From Ruminococcus sp. (GTDB lineage: Bacteria; Bacillota; Clostridia; Oscillospirales; Ruminococcaceae), in NCBI GenBank assembly GCA_018376535.1, contig JAHABC010000005.1, positions 1-64,000 of the forward strand: a stretch of DNA of 64,000 nucleotides, read 5' to 3'. Made by a program: the position numbers and the translations under genes. The notes below the pieces were generated by a model. That model did no database searches, was not told where the DNA came from, and saw only the letters and a program-made list of their open reading frames with translations. Below are positions 43,336-51,942 of this stretch, piece by piece (the stretch's first letter is position 1; each line of letters starts with the position of its first letter).

Positions 43336-44039
43336 TGGGTGCTATTTATAGACGTGAAATAGGAGCATTTTTTTCTTCTGCAATAGCTTATATATTTTTA
43401 GCAGTATTCTATTTCTTTTCTGCATTTTTCTTTAGTATGGGTTGTTTGTACTCATCTACTACGGATATGTCTGTAGTATTTTCCTCAATGTTTATGGTAA
43501 TATTATTTTTAATTCCAATATTAACCATGCGTCTAATGAGCGAGGAAAAGAAACAAAAAACTGAACAAGGTTTGCTAACTGCTCCCGTAAGCCTAACTGA
43601 GATAGTTCTAGGAAAATACTTATCGGCATTAACGTTGTACACTCTGGGAATAGTTATATTCTTCTTATACGCCCTGATATTAGCCTACTTTGGAAAAGTT
43701 TCATGGACTATGATACTTTCAAACTGTCTAGCACTATTCTTATTAGGAGGAGCTTTTATTGCTGTAGCCATGTTTGTATCTGCACTTACAGAAAATCAGA
43801 TAGTATCTGCAATAGCAGGAATGTTTTCACTATTACTATTGTATCTACTAGATAGTGTATCTTCTGTAGTTTCATGGGAGTGGCTAAGTACACTATTAAC
43901 AAAGCTATCTTTTTATACTAGATATTACGAATTTACTCAAGGTATATTTGATTTATCTAGTGTACTATTCTATATTAGTGTTATAGTGTTGTTCAACTTC
44001 TTCACCGTTAGAGTTTTTGAAAAACGTCGCTGGAGCTAA
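43335..44039 (+). CDS. ABC-2 permease (GldF-like)
   Basis: The 234-residue protein has six hydrophobic segments and begins MGAIYRREIGAFFSSAIAYI, the start typical of GldF-like ABC-2 permeases. The phrases PILTMRLMSEEKKQKTEQGLLTAP and IVLGKYLSAL are also diagnostic. In gliding Bacteroidetes GldA/F/G are linked to motility, but in other bacteria the same set exists with no motility role known. Its start overlaps the ATPase stop (TAATG). Confidence 0.9.
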   Translation: MGAIYRREIGAFFSSAIAYIFLAVFYFFSAFFFSMGCLYSSTTDMSVVFSSMFMVILFLIPILTMRLMSEEKKQKTEQGLLTAPVSLTEIVLGKYLSALTLYTLGIVIFFLYALILAYFGKVSWTMILSNCLALFLLGGAFIAVAMFVSALTENQIVSAIAGMFSLLLLYLLDSVSSVVSWEWLSTLLTKLSFYTRYYEFTQGIFDLSSVLFYISVIVLFNFFTVRVFEKRRWS

Positions 44040-44063
44040 TATTTTTTATGGAGGATTTTCAAC

Positions 44064-45710
44064 ATGAGCAAAAATAAAAAAAATTTACAAGAGAATTCTG
44101 TAAATGAAACTCCTAAAGGTTCAAGTACTAACAAAGATGTTTCTACAGAAAACTCTAATAAAAAAGACAAAAAGGACAAGCCTAAAAAAGATAAAAAACC
44201 TTTGAATACTAAAAAGTTAAAGTATGGAACTTTAGCTACAGTGTTCACCGTGATAGTAGTAGCTATAGTAGTAGCTATAAACATAATCGCTCAAGATGTA
44301 ACCGAACGTTTCGACTTAACTATGGACTTAACCGACAATGATATCTATACTGTATCTCAAGATACTATAGACTATCTTAAAGATTTAAACCAAAAGGTAG
44401 AAATCACCGTACTAGCTGACGAAAGTGCTTTTGAAAATAATGCTATATACTTCAAACAAGCATCGGAAGTAATTAAGAAGTACGCTCTATATAGCGATAA
44501 CATATCTGTAAGTTTTATAGATATGAATAAAAATCCTAACATAGTATCTAAGTACAACGATATATACAAGGGCGATTTAGCTGAGGGTGATATAGTAATC
44601 TTTAGAGAGGGTACATCTGATGAGGATAGCGATAGAATAAAAGTATTAAGTTTAAACAATCTATTTACAACCTCCACCGATAACTATGGAAATACTACAG
44701 TTACGCAATCCAATGCCGAACAGGAGTTGACATCTGCCGTTATGTATGTAACAGATGCTAATCCAAAGAAGGCAGTACTAGTATCTACAGATATGCCTAC
44801 ATCAGTATATGCGTCTGCACAATCGCTACTAAAGATGATAAACAGCAACGGCTACGATTTGGAAGAAGTTGACCTTCTAACCAACGACTTAGATGTGGAA
44901 AACACTGATTTATTATTAATACTATCGCCACTTAACGATTTCAACAACGCAGTTATAGATAAGATTAGTGACTATCTATACAACGACGGAAAACTAGGTA
45001 AGAACGTTCTATATATGGCTAACTACGACCAAAATAAAACAGACAATATAGATGCTTTTCTTGAAGAATGGGGACTATCTGTAGGTGATAGCTACATTGC
45101 TGAAACTAATACATCAGCAAGTCAAAACGTTACAGTATATGGTTTAGGATATACTATAAGGTCATCAATAGGTGTAATAGCCAATGATGATTATGCTGAC
45201 TTAGTATCCGATACTACTCTACCTATAGCCGTACCACTTCCAAGACCTATTGAAACTCTTTGGGAAACTAATGGCGATAGAGAAACTTCAGTAATACTAA
45301 CCACATCTAATACGTCCGCACTAGTACCTAGAGATGCTTCCGATGACTTTGATATATCTACTGCGGTTACTGGTATGCAAAATGTAATGGCAATGGGTTC
45401 TAAGTATATATTTGATGACAATAATCAAAAGGTAACTAGTAACGTTATGGTAATGGGTTCGGCATTTATGAGCGATATATACATTACTTCCGATACTTCT
45501 TATAACAACGGCGAATTTATTCTAAACTCTGTAAATAAGATGACTGGTAAATCCTCTGGAATAACTATAGTACCTAAGAGCCTATCTATATCCACAATAA
45601 GCATAGATGACACTCAAGTAACTGCTATTAGAACTGTTGTCATGTTTGTTATACCTCTAGTAATAGTAGCTATAGGCGTTGTGGTATACGTTAGACGCAG
45701 AAATAAATAG
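44064..45710 (+). CDS. GldG-like ABC-associated extracytoplasmic protein
   Basis: The 548-residue protein has a Lys-rich cytoplasmic N-terminus (1-55), a membrane segment (about 57-78), a large outside domain and a C-terminal membrane segment (about 518-543) ending in RRRNK. It has the GldG family phrase RFDLTMDLTDNDIYTVSQDT and an IFT-like domain. It is probably the third component of the exporter, placed just after the permease. GGAGG precedes the ATG. Function is inferred from context only. Confidence 0.88.
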   Translation: MSKNKKNLQENSVNETPKGSSTNKDVSTENSNKKDKKDKPKKDKKPLNTKKLKYGTLATVFTVIVVAIVVAINIIAQDVTERFDLTMDLTDNDIYTVSQDTIDYLKDLNQKVEITVLADESAFENNAIYFKQASEVIKKYALYSDNISVSFIDMNKNPNIVSKYNDIYKGDLAEGDIVIFREGTSDEDSDRIKVLSLNNLFTTSTDNYGNTTVTQSNAEQELTSAVMYVTDANPKKAVLVSTDMPTSVYASAQSLLKMINSNGYDLEEVDLLTNDLDVENTDLLLILSPLNDFNNAVIDKISDYLYNDGKLGKNVLYMANYDQNKTDNIDAFLEEWGLSVGDSYIAETNTSASQNVTVYGLGYTIRSSIGVIANDDYADLVSDTTLPIAVPLPRPIETLWETNGDRETSVILTTSNTSALVPRDASDDFDISTAVTGMQNVMAMGSKYIFDDNNQKVTSNVMVMGSAFMSDIYITSDTSYNNGEFILNSVNKMTGKSSGITIVPKSLSISTISIDDTQVTAIRTVVMFVIPLVIVAIGVVVYVRRRNK

Positions 45711-45739
45711 AATATTATGTATCGTGGAGGTTTTTGATT

Positions 45740-47209
45740 ATGAACAAGACCGTAAAAGGAATAGTTGGAGGTACTATATGCTTAGCTCTACTTGTAGGTG
45801 GATTTGTAGCTTTAAAACTATATGATAAGTCTAATGACGATAGTTCTAATGATGATAGTCTAATTGCTGAAGAAAGTCACACCTTTTATGAACATGATAG
45901 CAATGAAGTTAATCGTGTAGAAGTTTCTAACGAACAAGGTGGATACGTTCTATATAGAACTGCTGAGGCTACCGACGAAAACTCTAAAGCCACATATAGC
46001 ATAGAGGGTATTGAAAAGTACAATCTAAATGATGCTATAGTATCTACTATAGCCAACAACTGTTCTAGTTTGAACGCTTTAGAACTCATTGAGGAAAATT
46101 CTACAGACCTATCTCAATATGGCTTAGATAATCCTGTAGCAGAAGTAACCGTCTACTTCGATGATGATACTTCGGAAACTCTGTTAATAGGAAATAATAG
46201 TCCAGTAGATGGCGTATACTTTAAACTTTCCGATGAAGATGATGTATATACAGTAAATAGCAATCCTATGTATGTATTTACTAAAAATAAAGATTACTTT
46301 ATATCTAAGGTATGTTTAGAAACTCCAGATGATGACAACTATCCAATAGTAGAAAATCTAACGGTAGAGCGTTCGGATATTGACTATAAGATAGTGTTAG
46401 AATATGACCATCGTGCAGATGACGAAAACTATATAGGTGGAACTTCTGCATCGCATATAATGACATCTCCAGTATACGCATACTTGAACGTTGAAAATTC
46501 CGAAAAGATAACTCACGGAATGTTTGGCTTAACTGCTGATAGTATAGTAAAGCTATCGCCTACCAAAGAAGACCTAGAGGTCGCTGGTATAAACGAACCT
46601 ACTTGCAAAGTAACCATGTCTTGTGATGATGGCAAGACTTATACTCTAACCTTAGGAAACTCTTACGATTACACTTCTGAAGATGGTAACAACTCTACAT
46701 CTTACTTAGGATACTTTGATGGCATAGACATACTATTTTCATTTACTGAGGGTTCTATTCCATGGTTGAACTTAAAACCTATGGATATAACATCACAAAT
46801 AGTATTCGGAAATTACATCTATGATATATCCGATATGACCATTAAAACTAAAGATAAAACTCTAAAGTTTGAGGGTTCTGGCACTGCTGATGACTACTCC
46901 ATAAAGTTAGATGGCAAAGACTTCGACTTAAACAGATATAAGAGTTTCTATCAAGCATTGTTAAAAGCTCCAGCCGAAGAACTATACATTGATAAGGTTT
47001 CAGGTGAACCTGAAGTTACTGTAACTATAAACTTACAATCTGGTGGCGACCCCGATGTTATTGAATTTTATCGTTTAAACGATAGAAAGTGTGTTATAGT
47101 TCATAATGGTACACCTAGTTTTGCTTGTCGTTCAAGTTTCCTAGATAAGTCTTTACTACCGAATATAGAAAACATTCAAGGAACAGATGATTTTGTAACT
47201 AATTGGTAA
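45740..47209 (+). CDS. DUF4340 protein, membrane-anchored
   Basis: The 489-residue protein has one N-terminal membrane segment (about 6-27), an Asp/Ser-rich spacer and repeated beta-rich units typical of DUF4340: EVNRVEVSNEQGGYVLYR, YGLDNPVAEVTVYFDDDTSETLLIG, and later GINEPTCKVTMSC with YTLTLGN. DUF4340 proteins regularly follow GldG-like genes, so this is the fourth part of the system. ATG 45740 follows GTGGAGG; a TTG at 45734 is less likely. No role is established. Confidence 0.88.
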   Translation: MNKTVKGIVGGTICLALLVGGFVALKLYDKSNDDSSNDDSLIAEESHTFYEHDSNEVNRVEVSNEQGGYVLYRTAEATDENSKATYSIEGIEKYNLNDAIVSTIANNCSSLNALELIEENSTDLSQYGLDNPVAEVTVYFDDDTSETLLIGNNSPVDGVYFKLSDEDDVYTVNSNPMYVFTKNKDYFISKVCLETPDDDNYPIVENLTVERSDIDYKIVLEYDHRADDENYIGGTSASHIMTSPVYAYLNVENSEKITHGMFGLTADSIVKLSPTKEDLEVAGINEPTCKVTMSCDDGKTYTLTLGNSYDYTSEDGNNSTSYLGYFDGIDILFSFTEGSIPWLNLKPMDITSQIVFGNYIYDISDMTIKTKDKTLKFEGSGTADDYSIKLDGKDFDLNRYKSFYQALLKAPAEELYIDKVSGEPEVTVTINLQSGGDPDVIEFYRLNDRKCVIVHNGTPSFACRSSFLDKSLLPNIENIQGTDDFVTNW

Positions 47210-47297
47210 AAAATGTCTAAAACCGTCTAATTAGTGAATAAAATTATTAAAAATGTCTATAAAAAAATATCCTTGAAATAAAATTCATTTGTGCGTA

Positions 47298-47326
47298 TTG
47301 CCAAAAAAACAGATTTGTGTTATAAT
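47298..47326 (+). promoter_or_regulatory. Promoter of the small conserved gene at 47373
   Basis: TTGCCA (47298-47303), 17 bases and TATAAT (47321-47326) with an extended TG. Confidence 0.7.
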
Positions 47327-47372
47327 TAAATATGTATCTTATCAATTATAAATGAAAGGCGGTTGCATAGTT

Positions 47373-47669
47373 ATGAATTTAAATGAGAATAATACTGAAG
47401 GTTCTATTCTTACATATAAAGGATATCCTTTAGTTAGAAAACACGATGAACTATACTTCGGAAATATGTGTGATGACTACTTCGTTAGAATGCAAATCCT
47501 CCACAAGCAGAATATCAACGGTATTAATATAGCTGATAAAATTATGGTTTATAAGGTTTCAACCAACGAAAAGTTAAACATTATGGACGCAATCATTAGA
47601 AGTTGTGAAAAGACTAGTCTATATGATGCTCTTGATTTAGCTGTAGCTTGGCTTAAACGTAAAGAATAA
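47373..47669 (+). CDS. Small conserved clostridial protein, function unknown
   Basis: This 98-residue soluble protein has the phrases LTYKGYPLVRKHDELYFGNM and SLYDALDLAVAWLKRK, a pattern I associate with a short family found across clostridia without known function. ATG 47373 is taken because AAAGGCGG lies upstream; an ATG at 47352 overlaps that site. It has its own promoter (47298) and terminator (47678), so it is monocistronic. Confidence 0.8.
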   Translation: MNLNENNTEGSILTYKGYPLVRKHDELYFGNMCDDYFVRMQILHKQNINGINIADKIMVYKVSTNEKLNIMDAIIRSCEKTSLYDALDLAVAWLKRKE

Positions 47670-47677
47670 TATCCACA

Positions 47678-47709
47678 AATAGCATCTTAAATTAAGATGC
47701 TATTTTTAT
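47678..47709 (+). terminator. Terminator after the small conserved gene
   Basis: AATAGCATCTTAA pairs with TTAAGATGCTATT with a T-rich tail. A second small hairpin, AATGACA/TGTCATT (47732-47751), follows without an evident function. Confidence 0.8.
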
Positions 47710-47805
47710 TCAATAAAGTTCAAATGACACTTAAATGTCATTTCATACATTCAAATACTGTCATAATAGACAAAATATGTACTATAAAAACATTAAAAAA
47801 CATCA

Positions 47806-47834
47806 TAGACAAAAAATGATACTTGTGGTAAAAT
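47806..47834 (+). promoter_or_regulatory. Promoter of the GH74 gene
   Basis: TAGACA (47806-47811), 17 bases and TAAAAT (47829-47834) with an extended TG, about 40 bases before the start. No cre site was seen here. Confidence 0.55.
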
Positions 47835-47875
47835 AGTTTATACATACAAAAATGTTTTTGGAAAGGTGAAATATT

Positions 47876-50806
47876 ATGTCAAGAAAACTTTTAAAGATAT
47901 CAGCATTAGCTGTATCTGTAACTATGGTATTTACTGCGTTCATGTGTACAGACTTGAACGGCATAACACAAGATAATCCAGTTGAGGCGTACTCGCAATA
48001 TGTAGAAACTGAGGAAGGCACTCGTGAATGGGGTGGTATAGAAATCACTGGTGGTGGTTTTGTATCTGGTATAGTAACTGGTAAAGATGTAATGTACGCT
48101 CGTACTGACGTTGGCGGTGCTTACAAATATAACTACGATACTCAAAAGTGGGAACAACTATTTGGATTTATCTCTGAAACTGACAGAGGTATGCTCAGCG
48201 TAGAAGCTATAACTATAGACCCTACCGATGATGATACTGTATACTTCCTATGTGGTTGTGCTTACTTCAGTGATGCTAGAACATCTATATATAAAACTAC
48301 CGACGGTGGTAAGACTCTAACCGAAGTAGACGTTACCGACTTAATTAGAGTTATGGGCAATGGTGATGGTCGTCACTTTGGTGAAAGAATTGTCGTAGAC
48401 CCTGAAAATACTGACGTTCTATATTGTGGTGGTAGAACTAATGGCATGATTAAATCTACTGATGGTGGTCTGACTTGGGAACTGGTTAAAGGCTTTGATG
48501 ACTTAAATCTATTTACTGGAACTACAAAGTGGCCTACTTGGACTGATTATACAGCTAAAATAGTAGATGCTGATGATACTGCATATAACTCTACTAATGG
48601 AGTATCTTCATTAACAATATCCGATGGCAAACTATTCGTAGGAGTATCTGTAAAAGGAAAGTCTAACGTATATGTATCCGACGATAACGGCGATACCTTT
48701 ACACCTCTAAGCGATGACCTACCTACTGACACTTACCCATCAAGATTTAACGTAGACGCTGACGGCAACGTATTGATAACTTATGCAGGTGCATTAGCAT
48801 TTTCGGGTAGTGGTGGTTGCTATCGTTATAACATAAAAGATGGCTCTGTAGATAATATTACTCCATTAACCAAAGTAGAAAACAATGTATATGCATCACC
48901 TTATAACGATGGAACTACATCTACTACTTTAGGCAACTCATTTGGAGCAGTATTCAGCGACCCTAACGATTCCAATAAGTTAGTAGCTACTACTTGTGGC
49001 TTGTGGTCTGGTCAAATGTGGCACGCTGACGACTGGGACAATGATGCCGTATGCTATGGCGATATTACATATCGTTCTACTGATGGTGGTAAGACTTGGG
49101 AACAATTAGCCCCTGGAGCTACAAAGTATTGGAATGGTCCATTAGCAGCTGACTATCTACAAACTGGTGGAGTATCATGGGTAGAGGGAAAAGCAATCCA
49201 CTGGACTGGTTGCATGGTTATAGACCCTAGAAATTCTGATAAAGTTTGGGTAACGTCGGGTAATGGTATCTTCACTTGCGATAATATTTGGGACGAACTA
49301 CCTCAATACTCATTCCACGCAGATGGCATAGAAGAAGTCGTAGCCTTAGACATGACTAGCGTAAAAGGTGGTAACGTATACTCTGCAATTGGCGACTATG
49401 ATGGTTTTATTCACTATTCACCTACTGAGAGCAAACAATATACTCCAAATATAGGTTCTACTAGTGCTATAGCATACTGTCCATCAAATCCAAAGGTTAT
49501 GGTAAGATTTTCTGAACATCAAGAACCAGCATACTACTCTATGGACGCTGGTGAAACTTGGACTAAAATGGAAAACTCTGGTGGCGAAGGTGGTAAAGCA
49601 GCTATCACCCAACTTGAAGATGGCACTTACAGAATATTCCATGCAGTATCTGGTGGACTTTCCTACACTGATGACTTTGGAAAAACTTGGACTAGTTGCA
49701 GTATTAATGGAATATATTATCAAAGCGTTCCATATACTCTAGTAGATTTAGAAAATCCTGCATTAGTCTATGCTTATGGTTATTATAACGACCCTTATAC
49801 TCCAAACGCATCTAAACCTTATAGATTGTTTGTAAGTACTGACTATGGTACTACGTTCTCATCTGCAATAGATATATGTAACTATGACGGTTGTGATGCT
49901 GCTAATAGAATCGCATATATTAGTGAAGACAATATAGTAGTTGCTGGTGGTTGGTATGGATTATATCAAGTTACAAATCATGGTAAAGATGTTAAAAATC
50001 TTAACGTATTCTATTGTAAGACAGTAGGCTATGGTGCTCCTAAAGATGAAAACTCACCTAACACATTGTACATTTGGGGTAAACCTACCGAAAAAGATGT
50101 GGAAGGAATATATGCATCTACTGACTTAGGACAATCATGGTTTAGAGTTAATGACGATGAACATCAATTTGGTGGAACTGGTAACGGTAACTTCATAGTA
50201 GGCGATATGAATACTTATGGTACTTTCTACATGAGTACTGTAGGTGCAGGTATAATATACAGTCAAATAAAAAATGGTGATACTCCTACTCCACCAGTAA
50301 CCACTACTACTACAACTACTAGCACTACTACTACTGCTAAAGAAAACTATACTCTAGATGGTACTGTAACTGAAACTAAAGGCAATGATATAACTATCAA
50401 GTTGGAAGATGATACGGAAGTAACTGTAAACTTAGATAATCTTAAATTTACTGATACTTTAAATCCAGATGATGAAGTTACTCTAACTTTTGATGGCTCT
50501 ACTGATAAAATAATATCTATAGCTAAAAAAGGCAACGTAACTACAGTTACTACTACTGGTACTACTGACGAAACTACCACCGATACCACTATAGACCCTA
50601 ACGTTAAAACTCTACTAGGTGATGTAAACTGCGATGGCTCTGTAAAGAGTAACGATTTATTACTACTTAAAAAGTATCTACTAGGTTTAGAAGACCTATC
50701 AGAACAAAGTTTTAAGAACTCCGATATCAATGGAGATGGCTCTGTAAAGAGTAATGACCTATTAACTCTTAAGAAGTATCTACTAGGTTTAATAGACGAA
50801 CTATAA
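47876..50806 (+). CDS. Secreted GH74 xyloglucanase/endoglucanase with dockerin
   Basis: GH74 enzymes are twin beta-propeller endo-glucanases, mostly acting on xyloglucan. The 976-residue protein has a signal peptide (to about residue 38), the GH74 start EWGGIEITGGGFVSGIV and ARTDVGGAYK with the first catalytic aspartate (about 77). Eight or so Asp-box repeats follow, such as STDGGKTWE, SDDNGDTFT and STDYGTTF. After a Pro/Thr linker (about 800-822) comes a small beta domain (about 825-885, DUF5666-like in look), a second Thr linker, and a complete type I dockerin (about 912-976) with GDVNCDGSVKSND and DINGDGSVKSND. The dockerin implies a cellulosome. Xyloglucan specificity is inferred. Confidence 0.92.
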   Translation: MSRKLLKISALAVSVTMVFTAFMCTDLNGITQDNPVEAYSQYVETEEGTREWGGIEITGGGFVSGIVTGKDVMYARTDVGGAYKYNYDTQKWEQLFGFISETDRGMLSVEAITIDPTDDDTVYFLCGCAYFSDARTSIYKTTDGGKTLTEVDVTDLIRVMGNGDGRHFGERIVVDPENTDVLYCGGRTNGMIKSTDGGLTWELVKGFDDLNLFTGTTKWPTWTDYTAKIVDADDTAYNSTNGVSSLTISDGKLFVGVSVKGKSNVYVSDDNGDTFTPLSDDLPTDTYPSRFNVDADGNVLITYAGALAFSGSGGCYRYNIKDGSVDNITPLTKVENNVYASPYNDGTTSTTLGNSFGAVFSDPNDSNKLVATTCGLWSGQMWHADDWDNDAVCYGDITYRSTDGGKTWEQLAPGATKYWNGPLAADYLQTGGVSWVEGKAIHWTGCMVIDPRNSDKVWVTSGNGIFTCDNIWDELPQYSFHADGIEEVVALDMTSVKGGNVYSAIGDYDGFIHYSPTESKQYTPNIGSTSAIAYCPSNPKVMVRFSEHQEPAYYSMDAGETWTKMENSGGEGGKAAITQLEDGTYRIFHAVSGGLSYTDDFGKTWTSCSINGIYYQSVPYTLVDLENPALVYAYGYYNDPYTPNASKPYRLFVSTDYGTTFSSAIDICNYDGCDAANRIAYISEDNIVVAGGWYGLYQVTNHGKDVKNLNVFYCKTVGYGAPKDENSPNTLYIWGKPTEKDVEGIYASTDLGQSWFRVNDDEHQFGGTGNGNFIVGDMNTYGTFYMSTVGAGIIYSQIKNGDTPTPPVTTTTTTTSTTTTAKENYTLDGTVTETKGNDITIKLEDDTEVTVNLDNLKFTDTLNPDDEVTLTFDGSTDKIISIAKKGNVTTVTTTGTTDETTTDTTIDPNVKTLLGDVNCDGSVKSNDLLLLKKYLLGLEDLSEQSFKNSDINGDGSVKSNDLLTLKKYLLGLIDEL

Positions 50807-50836
50807 TAGATATATTAACTAAGATAATACAAAAAG

Positions 50837-50872
50837 ATTACGGAAATCTATATTATTATGGATTTCCGTAAT
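50837..50872. terminator. Bidirectional terminator between GH74 and spoVAC
   Basis: ATTACGGAAATC pairs with GATTTCCGTAAT around a 12-base loop, between two convergent genes. Confidence 0.75.
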
Positions 50873-50889
50873 TATATTATATAATAAAT

Positions 50890-51333
50890 CTACGATGAGA
50901 TAAACCAATATATAATGCCATATATAACCGATGCTACCGTTCCGTATAGTATTACAGGTCCTGCAATCGTAAATATCTTAGAACCAACTCCTAAGATTAA
51001 TCCTTCCGACCTATTTTCAATGGCACACGATACTACTGCATTAGCAAATCCAGTAATTGGAACAAGAGTTCCTGCACCACCATGTTTAGCAATCTTTTCA
51101 TATAGACCAAAACCCGTAAGTATTGCAGAGATTAATACTAAAGTTACAGAAGTCCATGAGGAACTTGCGACCTTATCCAAGCCCATAGATGTATATATGT
51201 TTAATATAATCTGTCCTATTAGACATATAGTGCCACCTATTAAGAATGCCTTAACGGTATCTAAAACTGCGTTAGATTTTGGTGAAACGTTATCACTCAT
51301 TTGGTTATACTCTTGTGGAGTAATAGATGCCAT
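50890..51333 (-). CDS. spoVAC: Stage V sporulation protein AC
   Basis: SpoVAC is a membrane channel component that moves dipicolinic acid across the spore inner membrane and acts as a mechanosensitive channel. The 147-residue protein has membrane segments and the family core KHGGAGTLVPITGFANAVVS, GLILGVGSKIFTIAGPVILYG and IYGIIYWF. The usual partners spoVAD and spoVAE are not adjacent; the next gene on this strand is a CxxC protein. GGTGGT precedes the ATG. With spoVT it supports spore formation. Confidence 0.92.
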   Translation of the reverse strand: MASITPQEYNQMSDNVSPKSNAVLDTVKAFLIGGTICLIGQIILNIYTSMGLDKVASSSWTSVTLVLISAILTGFGLYEKIAKHGGAGTLVPITGFANAVVSCAIENRSEGLILGVGSKIFTIAGPVILYGTVASVIYGIIYWFISS

Positions 51334-51377
51334 AAAATCACCACCTTTAAGACTATTATTGTCTTAATGTATGGATA

Positions 51378-51863
51378 TTATTCAGTAGTAACTTTTGGAT
51401 ATATTATCCTATAGTTTTCATGAAAAGATTTTACAATCGAAGGATATTTTTTAGCATAGTTCAAGGCTAAAACTCTAACTTTAGAGTTAGCAAAGTCATC
51501 GATAGTTTGAGTATCAATATCCTTTAAAGCAGAGCAATCTTTACATACTGTTAGGACGATATCGCCCTTGAAGTTCATAAGTCTAAAAGGCCAGATTGAA
51601 CATTCAAAGGGTTTTAAATCGCTTGATAGTCCACACCCATTAGATGTCAAAGCTGGACATGGATACAACTCTCCTTCGATATTCTTTACATCGAACATGA
51701 AAACTTTATCACAACTATTTAACAAAGTTTTAGGCTTAAAAGATTTGATTTTTTCAGCAGTATCTGGTAATAGCGATGGCATTTCCCAAAAGTCATCTTT
51801 GTCGAAAACGCAACAGAAACGACATTCTGCACATTGATGTTTTTCTAACAATCCTGAAAGCAT
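51378..51863 (-). CDS. YkgJ-type cysteine-cluster (zinc/iron-chelating) protein
   Basis: The 161-residue protein has an N-terminal CAECRFCCVF cluster, a central CPALTSNGCGLSSDLKPFECSIWPF cluster and a later CKDC, the pattern of the YkgJ/UPF0153 family thought to bind zinc or iron-sulfur. ATG 51863 is chosen because AGGAGG lies upstream; the longer frame crosses the gyrA terminator hairpin and is rejected. It follows gyrA on the same strand. Function unknown. Confidence 0.82.
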   Translation of the reverse strand: MLSGLLEKHQCAECRFCCVFDKDDFWEMPSLLPDTAEKIKSFKPKTLLNSCDKVFMFDVKNIEGELYPCPALTSNGCGLSSDLKPFECSIWPFRLMNFKGDIVLTVCKDCSALKDIDTQTIDDFANSKVRVLALNYAKKYPSIVKSFHENYRIIYPKVTTE

Positions 51864-51898
51864 AAAAAACCTCCTATATTGACTATTATATAACATAT

Positions 51899-51925
51899 AC
51901 GGAACATCTAAGTTAGACGTTCCGT
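51899..51925 (-). terminator. Hairpin after gyrA
   Basis: ACGGAAC(A)TCTAA pairs with TTAGACGTTCCGT (one mismatch) just after the gyrA stop; the T-run is poor, so termination may be partial and the YkgJ gene may receive readthrough. Confidence 0.55.
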
Positions 51926-51942
51926 ATTTTAATACAATGATA

